Source of the DNA: Lysobacter sp. ISL-50 | GTDB lineage: Bacteria; Pseudomonadota; Gammaproteobacteria; Xanthomonadales; Xanthomonadaceae | Reading direction: 5' to 3' | Length of the DNA stretch: 64,000 nucleotides | Assembly: GCF_018612875.1 (NCBI RefSeq) | Contig: NZ_JAGGRI010000011.1 | Location: 1-64,000 of the forward strand | Shown here: positions 38,198-48,461 of the stretch, one piece after another | Position numbering within the stretch: the stretch's first letter is position 1 | How the letters are laid out: each line of letters begins with the position of its first letter | Made by a program: the position numbers and the translations under genes | The notes under the pieces: model-generated | What the model was told of the DNA's origin: nothing | Databases searched by the model: none | Seen by the model: only the letters and a program-made list of their open reading frames with translations

Positions 38198-39590
38198 GGG
38201 CGCCTCGCCACGATGGCGTAATCGGGTGCGACATGCATATGCCACAACATGTCATTGATCGACTTGGAACCGGGAATCTCCGGCGACAGCAGCTCCGGCG
38301 CGTTGAGCGCGCGATGGGCGCTCAACCGCTCGATGCGCGCCTCGGCGAAACCGCGGTTCTCCACCACCCAACGCAACATCGCCGGCGGCAACGGGTTGAG
38401 GTGGGTGGGGTCCATATAAAAATAATGCGAGCCGACCATCAGGTTTTCCGGGTTCGGCGTCTCCAGGAACAGCAAGCCGCCCGGCCGCAGCGCGCGCAGC
38501 GCTTCGTCGATCAACGCCACCACCCGCTCGAACGGCAAGTGTTCGACCAGATGCATCGAGGTGATCGCGCCGGCCGAACCCTCCGGCATGCTGCGCAAGA
38601 CATCTATCGCATCGCCTTCGATCACTTTCAAACCGGTGTCGGCGCAGCTGGCGACGAAATCGTGGTTGAGATCGATGCCGACGGCCTCCAGGTCGTGCTC
38701 GCCGAGCAGTTCCAGCCATTCGCCGCGGCCGCAGCCGATGTCGATGACAGGCGCCCCGGGCACGCCGGCGCCGACCTCGTGAATCCATTCCAGGTACGGC
38801 TCGATGCGCGCGCGCACCAGTTCGCGCGAACCGCGGAACTCGTCTTCGAAATCCGCATACAGCTTGTCCATCGTCGGCCGCACGCGCTCGCGTTCGAGTT
38901 CCGCGCTATGCATGCGCTCGAACATCGGCATCATCCGGGCGACGTTGCGCATCAGGCCGGCGTTCTGTCCGCGCAGTTCCGTCAGCTCGTCCATCAACAG
39001 GTTCAGATGCCGGCCCAGTTCGTGGGTCTCACGCGCCTGAGTCGCTTCGATGGTGTAGTGACGGTCGAAAAGAGCGCCCAGGCGCGCCGCGCCATGCAGC
39101 CAGGACAGCACATGGCCGATCACCGGCTTGCGCTTCCACCGCTGCAGCTTGTACGGCAGCAACAGCCCGTCTATGTGGACCTGCTTGGCCATGCCCTCCG
39201 GCGACCAGCGCAGCTCGGCCAGCACTTCCACCTTGGTGGTGTGCCCGGAACGCAACTCGTGCAGGAAGTAGTTGAAACCCTCCGGATCGGGCTCGCGACG
39301 CAGCACGACGCGGTAGGCCATTTCCACGAAGCTGGCGTCGGAGGGCCCGAGCAACTCATGCAACGTATATTCGCGCTTGACCGGAACCGAATAGCTGCTC
39401 GAGCGCCAGCGCTGCAAACTGTGCGCACCGCTGTCGTGCCCCACGAAAAGGCGATCGACGAGTTCGCGCATCCGCGCGACGGCGCCGTCGGCATCCACCG
39501 CGCCGTCGGACTCGATCGGAATCGAGTCGCGCAGACGCGTGGCGACGGCCCGCATCACCCCATCCACGTCCATCGGGTCCAGCGCGCGGC

Positions 39591-39594
<4 letters not shown>
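38194..39594 (-). CDS. DUF4214 domain-SAM methyltransferase protein next to the O-antigen exporter
   Basis: A 466-residue protein. Residues about 85-150 form a DUF4214-like segment (FVEMAYRVVLRREPDPEGFNYFL). A helical stretch with hydrophobic heptads follows (about 205-260). The C-terminal half is a class I methyltransferase: VIDIGCGRGEWLELLGEHD, ITSMHLVEHLPFERV, ALRPGGLLFLETPNPEN. It overlaps wzt and rmd by four bases on either side. In ABC-dependent O-antigen systems such a methyltransferase can cap the chain, as WbdD does in E. coli; that role is inferred from position. Confidence 0.85.
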
Positions 39595-40843
<1,249 letters not shown>

Positions 40844-40847
<4 letters not shown>

Positions 40848-41635
40848 AGCACGTCCACCATTTCCGAAGAGGCGCGGCGGAACAGCACCATCGCGATCAG
40901 CAGCAGCACCGCGGCGATGACCGCCACCAGCACCAGGCTCTGCTGCGGCGCGCGCTGATAGACGATGACGTCGTGGTAGGCCATCGCCAGCGGCGCGACC
41001 GGGTTGAACGCCAGCGACGCCTTGAAGGTGTCGGGCACCACCTTGATCGGATAAATGATCGGCGTGACCCAGAACCAGAACTGCAGCACCACCGCCATCA
41101 CGTGGCCGACGTCGCGCATGAACACGTTGAGCACGCCGACGATCAGGCCGACGCCGGTGGCCAGCGCGACGGTCAGGGCGATCAGCAGCGGCAGCCACAG
41201 GTAGTGCACGTTCGGATAGACGCCGAGGATCGGCAGGATCACCATCACCACGCACAGCAGCGCGATGTTGTTGACCATCGAGGAACCGATCGCGATCACC
41301 GGCAGGGCGATGCGCGGGAAATGCATCTTCTTGAGCAGCGAGGTGTTTTCGATGAACACGTTCTGGCAGCGCTGCACGATCTCGGCGAACAGCGACCAGC
41401 ACAGGATCCCCGAAATCAGGTAGATCGCGTAGGCGTACTTGTTATCGACCCCTTCCAGCCGCGCTGCCAGCACATTGGACAAAATCGTGGCGAAGATGAT
41501 CACCTGCGCGAGCGGCTGCAGAATGATCCACAAGGCGCCGAAGGTGCTGCGCGAGAAGCGCGACTTGAACTCGTTCACCACCGATGAGGCGATGAAGCCG
41601 CGGTAGCGCCATGCGGCGCCGAACAAACGGAACAT
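40844..41635 (-). CDS. wzm: O-antigen ABC exporter permease subunit
   Basis: A 263-residue ABC-2 type permease with six hydrophobic helices. The conserved N-terminal stretch (FKSRFSRSTFGALWIILQPL) and the IENTSLLKKMHFPRIALPVI segment are typical of Wzm/TagG exporters. ATG 41635 (MFRLFGAAWRYRG) lies two bases after the upstream glycosyltransferase stop. Its gene overlaps wzt by four bases. It exports the finished O-chain to the periplasm for ligation to lipid A-core. Confidence 0.94.
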
Positions 41636-41637
41636 AG

Positions 41638-43092
41638 TTAGTGACTTCCCATGATTGGTGGGCCCGACGGCGCGTCCGCGCGGGCGCCGGAGCGCTTCGT
41701 CGCCGATGCTGCGGAAAGATCGCGTAGCCGCGCGGCGATAGCATCGGCGGCGGCGCGTGGCGACAGCGTGTGCAGCACGCCCTCGCGCGCGCGCCGGCCC
41801 AGTTCGGCGGCGTATCGGCGATCGTCGGCCAGGCGGCGCATGTGCATAGCGGCGTGGTCGACGTCGGCCTGCGCCCACTTCGCGCCGGGCGGATGCGGAT
41901 ATTCGCCTTCGCCGACCGGCACCAGCGTGTAATCGACCAGGCAGCTGTTGTCGGCGTTCATGAATTCCAGATTGCCGGACCAGCCGGTGCCGATCACCGG
42001 CTTGCCCAGCGCCATGCTCTCGGCCAGGCCCAGGCCGAATCCCTCGGCGCGATGCAACGACACGTAGGCGTCGGCGCAACGCTGCAGCGCATGCACGTGG
42101 GCTCGGTCGATCACTTCGTCGCGCACGACGATACGCGGATCGCGCGCGCCCAGCGCCAGCAGGCTCAGGAAATTGTCCGGATGGCGGTAGCCATTGCTGG
42201 ACTTGAGCAGCAGTTGCACGTCGTCGCGCTCGGGCGGGAACGCGCGCTGGAACGCTTCGACCGCCGCGAACGGGTTCTTGCGGTGTATCCAGGAGTTGAA
42301 GTCGAACGTCACCAGAAACACGAAGCGCTCGGGCGCCAGGCCGAAGTCCTCGCGGCCGAGCCCGCTGTCGGGCACCGGACACAACGGCAGCGGCACCCGC
42401 AGAATCGGCTTGTCGGTCACGCGCCGGAACGCCTGTTCGACGAACGCCGTCGCGACCAGGATTTCGTCGACCAGGTCCAATGCCGGCAACCAGTCCTGGG
42501 GAATTTCTTCCAGTTCCCAGAACCAGCAGGCGATCAGGTAGCGGCCGTTGAGCTTGGCCTGGCCGATATGCCGCAGCGCCTCGTCCAGATAATCGGGATT
42601 GACGAAGATGATGCTGATCGCGTGCGCGGCGTCGTCGCCGATATGCGCATCCAGGCTGCGGTCGTCCAGGCCGTGCGGCAGATCGATGGCGATGTCGTGC
42701 AGGGCCACCGGATAACCCGATTCGATCAGCGCGCGACCGTACATGCGCGCGCTCTCGGCCAAGCCGAACTGCCCGCGCAGGTAGGCGAAGATGTTCACGC
42801 CCGGCGTGTCGTCGCGGGCGACGGCGGGCGCGGCGATTTCAGCCTGGGCCTGCAGCGGACGCGACCATGCCGGCGTGCGCTCGAAACGCGCGCGCCGGCT
42901 CGCCCGCGCGGCCAGCATGAACGACACCTTGTCGCGCAGGCGCTGCGGGAAACGCCGGTACAGCGCGCGCAGCCAGCTCTGCCGGCGCACCCACGCCGAC
43001 AGCCCAAGCAGGAACATGCCCGTGTCGGACCTGGAGATCGTGAGATCGCTCAACGGCTCACCCGATGGTTCCTGTTTCGCGGACGCGACCAT
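41638..43092 (-). CDS. GT4-family glycosyltransferase of the O-antigen locus
   Basis: A 484-residue GT-B enzyme. An N-terminal extension of about 90 basic residues precedes NIFAYLRGQFGLAESARMYG, the start of the transferase fold. The donor-binding domain contains FDFNSWIHRKNPFAAVEAF, LHRAEGFGLGLAESMALGKP and GTGWSGNLEFM. The acceptor and sugar are unknown; a D-rhamnosyl- or mannosyltransferase would fit the locus. ATG 43092 lies only five bases after the metB stop, so the O-antigen block appears to be read on from metB. Confidence 0.9.
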   Translation of the reverse strand: MVASAKQEPSGEPLSDLTISRSDTGMFLLGLSAWVRRQSWLRALYRRFPQRLRDKVSFMLAARASRRARFERTPAWSRPLQAQAEIAAPAVARDDTPGVNIFAYLRGQFGLAESARMYGRALIESGYPVALHDIAIDLPHGLDDRSLDAHIGDDAAHAISIIFVNPDYLDEALRHIGQAKLNGRYLIACWFWELEEIPQDWLPALDLVDEILVATAFVEQAFRRVTDKPILRVPLPLCPVPDSGLGREDFGLAPERFVFLVTFDFNSWIHRKNPFAAVEAFQRAFPPERDDVQLLLKSSNGYRHPDNFLSLLALGARDPRIVVRDEVIDRAHVHALQRCADAYVSLHRAEGFGLGLAESMALGKPVIGTGWSGNLEFMNADNSCLVDYTLVPVGEGEYPHPPGAKWAQADVDHAAMHMRRLADDRRYAAELGRRAREGVLHTLSPRAAADAIAARLRDLSAASATKRSGARADAPSGPPIMGSH

Positions 43093-43097
43093 TCGGA

Positions 43098-44279
43098 TCA
43101 GTTCGCAAGCGCGTGCTCAAGCTCAGCCCGCAAATCCGCCAGATCTTCCACGCCCACGCTCAGGCGCACCAGATTGTCGGTGATGCCCAGCGCGGCGCGG
43201 CGGTCGGGCGGAATCGAGGCGTGGGTCATCACCGCCGGGTGATTGACCAGACTCTCCACGCCGCCGAGCGATTCGGCGATGGTGAACAGTTCGCAGCGCT
43301 CCATCATCCGGCGCGCGCCGTCCATGCCGCCCTTGACGTAGATGCTGACCATGCCGCCGAAGCCGTGCATCTGGCGCTTGGCCAGTTCGTGCTGCGGGTG
43401 CGACTTCAGGCCCGGGTAGATCACCTTCTCCACCGAAGGATGAGTCTGCAGCCATTCGGCCAGGGCCTGGGCGTTGTCGCAGTGCGCTTTCATGCGCAGG
43501 TGCAGGGTCTTCAGGCCGCGCAAGGCGAGGAAGCTGTCGAACGGGCCCTGGATGCCGCCCACCGCGTTCTGCAGGAAGGTCATGCGCTCGGCCAGTTCGG
43601 CGTCGTCGCCGACCACGGCGATGCCGCCGACGATGTCGGAGTGGCCGTTGAGGTACTTGGTCGCCGAGTGCATGACGATGTGCGCGCCCAGTTCCAGCGG
43701 CCGCTGCAGGATCGGCGAGGAGAAGGTGTTATCGACCACCACCACCAGGCCGCGCTTGCGCGCGATGGCGGCGATCTCGGCGACATCGACCAGCTTGAGC
43801 AGCGGGTTGGTCGGGGTCTCGATCCACACCAGCTTGGTTTCCGGGCGGATCGCCGCTTCGAAGGCGGCCGCGTCGCTCAGATCGACCCAACTGAAATCCA
43901 GCCCGGCGCTGCGCCGACGCACGCGCTCGAACAGGCGGTAGGTGCCGCCGTAGACGTCGTCCATCGCGATCACGTGGCTGCCGGCGTCGAACATCTCCAG
44001 GATGGTCGAGGTCGCGGCCAGGCCGGAGGCGAAGGCGTAACCCTGGCTGCCGCCTTCCAGGCCGGCGATGCAGCGCTCGTAGGCGAAGCGGGTCGGGTTG
44101 TGGCTGCGCGAGTATTCGAAGCCCTGATGCTGCCCGGGGCTGCTCTGGGCGTAGGTCGAGGTCGCGTAGATCGGCGGCATGACCGCGCCGGTGCTCGGAT
44201 CGGGCGACTGTCCGGCATGAATGGCGAGGGTTCCCAGGCCGAGCTTGCGGGCTCCGCCTTGCGGCTGTTGTTGGCTCAT
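43098..44279 (-). CDS. metB: Cystathionine gamma-synthase / gamma-lyase family PLP enzyme
   Basis: A 393-residue Cys/Met-metabolism PLP enzyme. The Schiff-base lysine lies in HSATKYLNGHSDIVGG; GFEYSRSHNPTRFAYE and YAFASGLAA are family signatures. Motifs alone do not separate MetB (synthase) from gamma-lyase; a cystathionine beta-synthase gene upstream would favour reverse transsulfuration. In Xanthomonas metB is the recognised right border of the LPS locus, and the same order is seen here. A 27-bp inverted repeat lies 52 bases upstream. Confidence 0.92.
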   Translation of the reverse strand: MSQQQPQGGARKLGLGTLAIHAGQSPDPSTGAVMPPIYATSTYAQSSPGQHQGFEYSRSHNPTRFAYERCIAGLEGGSQGYAFASGLAATSTILEMFDAGSHVIAMDDVYGGTYRLFERVRRRSAGLDFSWVDLSDAAAFEAAIRPETKLVWIETPTNPLLKLVDVAEIAAIARKRGLVVVVDNTFSSPILQRPLELGAHIVMHSATKYLNGHSDIVGGIAVVGDDAELAERMTFLQNAVGGIQGPFDSFLALRGLKTLHLRMKAHCDNAQALAEWLQTHPSVEKVIYPGLKSHPQHELAKRQMHGFGGMVSIYVKGGMDGARRMMERCELFTIAESLGGVESLVNHPAVMTHASIPPDRRAALGITDNLVRLSVGVEDLADLRAELEHALAN

Positions 44280-44330
44280 TGAATCGTTCCGTCCGCTGAG
44301 TGATCGACCGAGCTATTCGGCCGATTGGCG

Positions 44331-44357
44331 CAACCGCGAATTCTAACATTGCGGTTG
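44331..44357. promoter_or_regulatory. Inverted repeat upstream of metB (possible operator)
   Basis: CAACCGC and GCGGTTG are separated by 13 bases that, on the minus strand, include TTAGAAT, a good -10 box for metB. A dyad overlapping the promoter would suit a repressor or LysR-type regulator. Confidence 0.4.
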
Positions 44358-44551
44358 TGAGCCCCCTGGTTCACATGGCGGCACTTCAGCGGGTGTGCAG
44401 GCGTGCTGTGGAGCCCCACACGGCGGGGCTGAGACGGCGCACACAGTCCACGTGGCGGCCACTAGCTGAATGCGCGGTTCAGGCGGTGGGCCGGGACTGG
44501 ACGCGGACGGGTCGCGCGGCACCTCTGCGGCGGCGGCCCGGCCGATCGACT

Positions 44552-44610
44552 CCCTCTCCCGCTTGCGGGAGAGGGCCGGGGTGAGGGGATGAGCGCCGAA
44601 GGCGCGAATG
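44552..44610. repeat. Mosaic intergenic repeat (CTCTCCCGC type), second copy
   Basis: CCCTCTCCCGC and GCGGGAGAGGG form a hairpin, followed by GGGGTGAGGG and GAGCGCCGAAGGCGCGAATG. The same modules occur at 3593-3701 with the last block inverted. Confidence 0.7.
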
Positions 44611-44694
44611 CTGCTGGGCGCCGCACGGGCCGATGGCCCACCCGCCCCACCCCACACGACCTCAACGCCCCCTCATCGGCCAGCTCAGCCGCCC

Positions 44695-46065
44695 TTACTG
44701 CACCCGGCGGCGCAGGAAGTTCAACAGATCGATACGGGTGATCAGCCCCAGGAACTTGTCCCCATCCATGACGATGGCGACATGGCCGCGATCGAACACC
44801 GGCAGCAGCGATTCGATCGGATCGGCGACCGGAATCTTGTCGAGCTTGCTGACCATCGCGGTCGACACCGGGTCGCGGAAACGCGATTCGTCGCCGTACA
44901 CGTGCAGCAGCACGTCGCTTTCATCGACGATGCCGACGATGTGCTCGCCGTCCATCACCGGCAGCTGCGAGACGTCGTAAAGCTTCATGCGCTGGTAGGC
45001 GGTGACCAACAGATCGTTCGGCCCCACCACCACCGTATCGCGCTGCGAATACGGCCGCAGGATCAGATCGCGCAAATCCCCGTGCTGCTGGCGCTGGATG
45101 AAGCCGTTGTCGAGCATCCAGTAGTCGTTGTACATCTTCGACAGGTACTTGTTGCCGGTGTCGCAGACGAACACCAGCACCTTCTTGCGCACGGTCTGCT
45201 CGCGGCAATACTTCAGCGCCGCCGCCAGCAGGGTGCCGGTCGAGGAGCCGCCGAGGATGCCTTCTTTTTCCAGCAACTCGCGCGCGGTCAGGAAGCTTTC
45301 CTGGTCGTTGATCGCGTAGGCCTTCTTGACCCGGGTGAAGTCGGAGATCGGCGGCAGGAAATCCTCGCCGATGCCTTCGACCATCCAACTGGCGGACTTG
45401 TCCGACAAGGTGCCGCGGTTGATGTATTCCTCGAGGATCGAACCGACCGGATCGGCCAGGATCAACTCGGTGGCGGGCGAGAGCTTGGCGAAGGCGCGCG
45501 ACAGCCCGGTCATGGTGCCGGAGCTGCCGCAGCCGAACACGATCGCGTCGAGCTCGCCGCCCATCTGTTCGAGGATTTCCGGGCCGGTGCCGAACTCGTG
45601 CGCGGCCGGGTTGTCCGGATTGCCGAACTGGTTGATGAAGTACGCGCCCGGGGTTTCCTTCGCGATGCGCTCGGCCAGGTCCTGGTAGTAGTCCGGATGG
45701 CCCTTGGCCACGTCCGAGCGGGTCAGCACCACCTGCGCGCCCATGGCCTTGAGGTTGAAGATCTTCTCGCGGCTCATCTTGTCGGGCACGACCAGCAGCA
45801 ACTTGTAGCCCTTCTGCTGGGCGACCAGGGCCAGGCCGATGCCGGTGTTGCCGGCGGTGCCTTCCACCAGGGTGTCGCCGGGCTTGATCCGGCCGGCCTT
45901 TTCCGCCGCTTCGATCATCGACAGGCCGATGCGGTCCTTGATCGAACCGCCGGGGTTCTGCGATTCGAGCTTGAGGTAGAGCTCGCATACGCCCGCGTCC
46001 AGGCGCTGCGCCTTGACGATCGGGGTGTTGCCGATGAGTTCGAGTACCGAGGAATGGATGGCCAT
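44695..46065 (-). CDS. Cystathionine beta-synthase
   Basis: A 456-residue PLP fold type II enzyme with a C-terminal CBS-domain pair. The PLP lysine is in NPGGSIKDRIGLSM and the phosphate loop in EGTAGNTGIGLALV. Residues about 335-456 form two CBS motifs (LYDVSQLPVMDGEHIVGIVD; HVAIVMDGDKFLGLITRIDL). Length and CBS pair distinguish it from plain cysteine synthase (about 310). It condenses serine and homocysteine to cystathionine. It lies 415 bases upstream of metB on the same strand. Confidence 0.92.
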   Translation of the reverse strand: MAIHSSVLELIGNTPIVKAQRLDAGVCELYLKLESQNPGGSIKDRIGLSMIEAAEKAGRIKPGDTLVEGTAGNTGIGLALVAQQKGYKLLLVVPDKMSREKIFNLKAMGAQVVLTRSDVAKGHPDYYQDLAERIAKETPGAYFINQFGNPDNPAAHEFGTGPEILEQMGGELDAIVFGCGSSGTMTGLSRAFAKLSPATELILADPVGSILEEYINRGTLSDKSASWMVEGIGEDFLPPISDFTRVKKAYAINDQESFLTARELLEKEGILGGSSTGTLLAAALKYCREQTVRKKVLVFVCDTGNKYLSKMYNDYWMLDNGFIQRQQHGDLRDLILRPYSQRDTVVVGPNDLLVTAYQRMKLYDVSQLPVMDGEHIVGIVDESDVLLHVYGDESRFRDPVSTAMVSKLDKIPVADPIESLLPVFDRGHVAIVMDGDKFLGLITRIDLLNFLRRRVQ

Positions 46066-46516
46066 GAGATTCCTGCTAGCCGCTACCGTGCGGCGAATCG
46101 GACCATTCTAGCCGGCGCCCGCGCGGGCGTTGCCGCCTGGGGTGCGTTTGTGGGAGGGGCTTGAGCTCCGATGCTTTTGTGCCGGTTCTCGGCTGCGGCA
46201 CCAAGGCGACCGGAGTTTCCGCCTGGCTGATCGGAAAGCATCGGGGCTGAAGCCCCTCCTACAGGCGCGCAGGGCAAAACGCCGCCGGGCGGCGGGATCG
46301 GGTGCATTCGGGGGTTGGTAGCCGCGGGCGGCGGCGATCGACGAGGATGACCGCCGCCGCCCGCGCTAAGCCTGGAGCCGCGACCGCGGGCGGGTCGGGT
46401 CCATCTGGACTGAGTCGGGACTTCCGGGCCCGACCGGTGCGCAACCGGCGTCGCGCCGGCTGCGCTGCATGCGTGATCGCCTCATCCGAAGGTGGGCCGC
46501 ACGCACGCGAACGGCA
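46066..46516. other. Gene-free stretch with two GCATCGGGGC-type repeats
   Basis: No supported gene. One degenerate copy (TTTGTGGGAGGGGCTTGAGC, near 46149) and one better copy (GCATCGGGGCTGAAGCCCCT, near 46238) face each other as elsewhere in the window. The remainder shows nothing recognisable. Confidence 0.6.
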
Positions 46517-46732
46517 TCAATGTTGCTGATCGTAAAGTTGGATCAGCCGATCCTTCGCCGCGAGCTTCTCGCGCTTCATCTGGCCCAAGGTGGTGTCGTC
46601 GATCGGCAATACACCAAGTTCGGCGTCCATGACCTTCTTGTCGAGGTCCCTGTGGCGCTGGTAGAGCTGCTTGAACTCCGGGTTGCTCTTGATGAGCGCG
46701 TCGATTTCAGGCTGCGGTCGTTCTTCGAACAT
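46517..46732 (-). CDS. YdcH family (DUF465) small helical protein
   Basis: A 71-residue protein, probably two antiparallel helices. The DUF465 pattern is visible in KQLYQRHRDLDKKVMDAE and LKREKLAAKD-like (MKREKLAAKDRLIQLYD). ATG 46732 is chosen because AAGGAGG lies six bases upstream; an ATG six codons earlier would place that SD inside the gene. Function in the family is not established. A hairpin lies just upstream of the SD. Confidence 0.85.
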   Translation of the reverse strand: MFEERPQPEIDALIKSNPEFKQLYQRHRDLDKKVMDAELGVLPIDDTTLGQMKREKLAAKDRLIQLYDQQH

Positions 46733-46757
46733 GAAAGCCTCCTTCAGCACGAATGCA

Positions 46758-46785
46758 AACGCCCCGGTCGCGAGACCAGGGCGTT
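46758..46785. other. Strong hairpin just before the ribosome-binding site of the YdcH-like gene
   Basis: AACGCCCCGGTC and GACCAGGGCGTT pair with one mismatch around a tetraloop (GCGA on the plus strand). On the minus strand the hairpin would sit about 15 bases before the AAGGAGG of the YdcH-like gene. There is no U-tract, so control of translation or mRNA stability is as likely as termination. Confidence 0.4.
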
Positions 46786-47162
46786 GCGGGGGAGCGTGAG
46801 ATGGTGGGTCAGGCGCGGTGCGGCGCCGGCTTCACGCAATTCGACCGCACCTGAGTGTGCGGCGGCGGAGTCCTGCGGAAGGGGCGTTTGCGTCATCGGC
46901 CTGGCTCTTCGCCGAGCGCTTGCGGAGCGCCCGGATAATTGACCCTACTCCTGTGTTCTGGATCCGGCAAGGGCGGTCCGCAAGCGTTTTCAGGTGCCCG
47001 CCAGGAATGGCCGACGAGCGGAAAACCGATCGCAAACCATTGTTTTACTTGATATGGCGGTCACACTTGCGGTGACTGTCGCCAAGGCTCGGTGCCACTT
47101 GCGATGAGGCCGTATCGCACGCGGCCGTTCGTCGGCTGAGAGCGGCGAAAGCGCCCGCGCCG

Positions 47163-47287
47163 GGTCTTTTGTAGGAGGGGCTTCAGCCCCGATGCTTTTC
47201 GATCCGATCGCTTCGTGCTTCATCAGGTTCTGATCGAAAAGCATCGGGGCTGAAGCCCCTCCCACAAAAGCCCCTCCCACAAAAGCA
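47163..47287. repeat. Inverted pair of GCATCGGGGCTGAAGCCCC repeats
   Basis: AGGGGCTTCAGCCCCGATGC (near 47177) and GCATCGGGGCTGAAGCCCCT (near 47242) are inverted copies separated by about 45 bases. An extra half copy (CCCCTCCCACAAAAG) duplicates the right end. Confidence 0.88.
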
Positions 47288-47347
47288 GCACGAGCCGGAC
47301 AAGCTGGCTCGTGGTCGCATATCGGGCAGCGCCCGAAGGCGAAGCGG

Positions 47348-47986
47348 TTACTTTTTCTTCGGCTTGGGCTTGGCCGGCTTTGGGGTATCGACGGTCTGAC
47401 CGGTCTGGCCGAGCAGTTCGGCCTCCTTGCGCGCCAGCTCGGCGTCGCGCTCGCGCGCGGCCCGCAGCTTGGCGGCCTGCTGGCCGGCGACGTTGTCGAG
47501 CAGGCCTTCGGCCTGTTGCCGGGCCTGGGTCTCCTGCTCGGCGGCCAGGCGCAGGCGCTCGGCTTCTTCCGCCTGGATCTGCGCCTGCACGCGCAGGCGC
47601 TCGCTTTCGGCGCGGGCGCGGTCGGCGTCGCGGCGGCTGGCTTCGACCAGCAGATCGCTGCGCTCGCGGTCCAGACGGTCGATCTCGCGCTGCGCCAATT
47701 GGGTGCGCGTCACAATTTCGGCGATTTCCACCCGGCGATCGGCGATGCGCAGGACCCAGGCGCGGTCGCGGCTGCGCGCGGTGCGCACCGCGTCGATGGC
47801 CTGACGCGCCTTCAAGCGCTCATACGCGCCGTATTGCGCGGCATCGGGACTGGCCTCGCTGACGTTGACGCGCTGGACCAGCCGGGCCACGTCCGGATCG
47901 TCCGCCGACGCGGCCAGCGCGCTCAGGCAGGCCAGCGACAGGGCGCCGGCGGCGGCGATGCGCAGGGCGAACAGACGCGCGCTCAT
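47348..47986 (-). CDS. Exported coiled-coil protein downstream of a DUF4398 lipoprotein
   Basis: A 212-residue protein with a signal peptide (about 1-25, ending ALAAS). A long charged coiled coil (about 75-190) is rich in Arg, Glu and Ala heptads, and the C-terminus is Lys/Pro-rich (PKPAKPKPKKK). In other bacteria DUF4398-type coiled coils often lead into an OmpA C-terminal domain; none follows here. The ATGA overlap with the upstream lipoprotein gene (47983-47986) suggests the two work together at the cell envelope. Function unknown. Confidence 0.75.
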   Translation of the reverse strand: MSARLFALRIAAAGALSLACLSALAASADDPDVARLVQRVNVSEASPDAAQYGAYERLKARQAIDAVRTARSRDRAWVLRIADRRVEIAEIVTRTQLAQREIDRLDRERSDLLVEASRRDADRARAESERLRVQAQIQAEEAERLRLAAEQETQARQQAEGLLDNVAGQQAAKLRAARERDAELARKEAELLGQTGQTVDTPKPAKPKPKKK

Positions 47987-48363
47987 TGGCCACCTCCGCT
48001 CTGCAGGCGGCGGCGCAACTCGGCGATCTCGGCCCGGCGCTGATTGAGTTCGGCGGTGGTCAGGGTCTCGCGGCTGTGGGCGAAGGCCAGATCGGCCTCG
48101 GCCGCGGCGGTCAGCGCCAGGCGCCGGGCGTCTTCGTCCTTGCCCTGCGACATCGCCGCCTGGGCGCCGCTGAGGGCGCTGCGCGCGGCGGCGAGGTCCT
48201 GCGGCGCGTACTGGTCGGCGTCGGCGTCGTCGGCGCGCATCACCGCCTGCTGCGCGGCGGACAGATCGCCGGTGGGCGGAGGCGTGGACGCGCAGCCGGC
48301 CAGACCGGAAGCGAGAACTGCGGCCAGCAGCGGCAAACGAATTTGTGCGAAGCTTGTGGGCAT
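47983..48363 (-). CDS. DUF4398 domain lipoprotein
   Basis: A 126-residue lipoprotein. ATG 48363 starts a signal peptide with lipobox LASGLAGCAS. The mature part is two Ala/Gln-rich helices (SAAQQAVMRADDADADQYAP, ARSALSGAQAAMSQG), typical of DUF4398. The gene is divergent from pilU with a 98-base gap and overlaps its downstream partner by four bases. Function in the family is not established. Confidence 0.8.
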   Translation of the reverse strand: MPTSFAQIRLPLLAAVLASGLAGCASTPPPTGDLSAAQQAVMRADDADADQYAPQDLAAARSALSGAQAAMSQGKDEDARRLALTAAAEADLAFAHSRETLTTAELNQRRAEIAELRRRLQSGGGQ

Positions 48364-48461
48364 TAGGGGAGCGCTGTGCGGAAGGGATGACGCACGGACA
48401 TTGTCGTCAAGCCGGCAGCGTGCTTGCAACGGCGCGCGCCGTCAACAAGGGGTATGAATGC

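Larger units (their letters stand above)
44280..44694. other. Gene-free stretch between the metB and cystathionine beta-synthase genes
   Basis: No coding sequence is supported. It holds an inverted repeat close to metB (44331-44357) and a mosaic CTCTCCCGC repeat (44552-44610). No riboswitch of the SAM or SAH classes was recognised by eye. Confidence 0.6.
46733..47347. other. Gene-free stretch upstream of the YdcH-like gene
   Basis: Contains the leader hairpin at 46758-46785 and a repeat pair at 47163-47287. The segment 46790-47160 has no supported open frame, although GATAATTGACCC (46933-46944) and similar AT-richer patches might be promoter parts. Confidence 0.5.

Noticed and set aside
44280-46516. 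SAM/SAH-type riboswitch near metB and the cystathionine beta-synthase gene
   Set aside because: No conserved riboswitch core could be recognised by eye; only repeats and a dyad are present.
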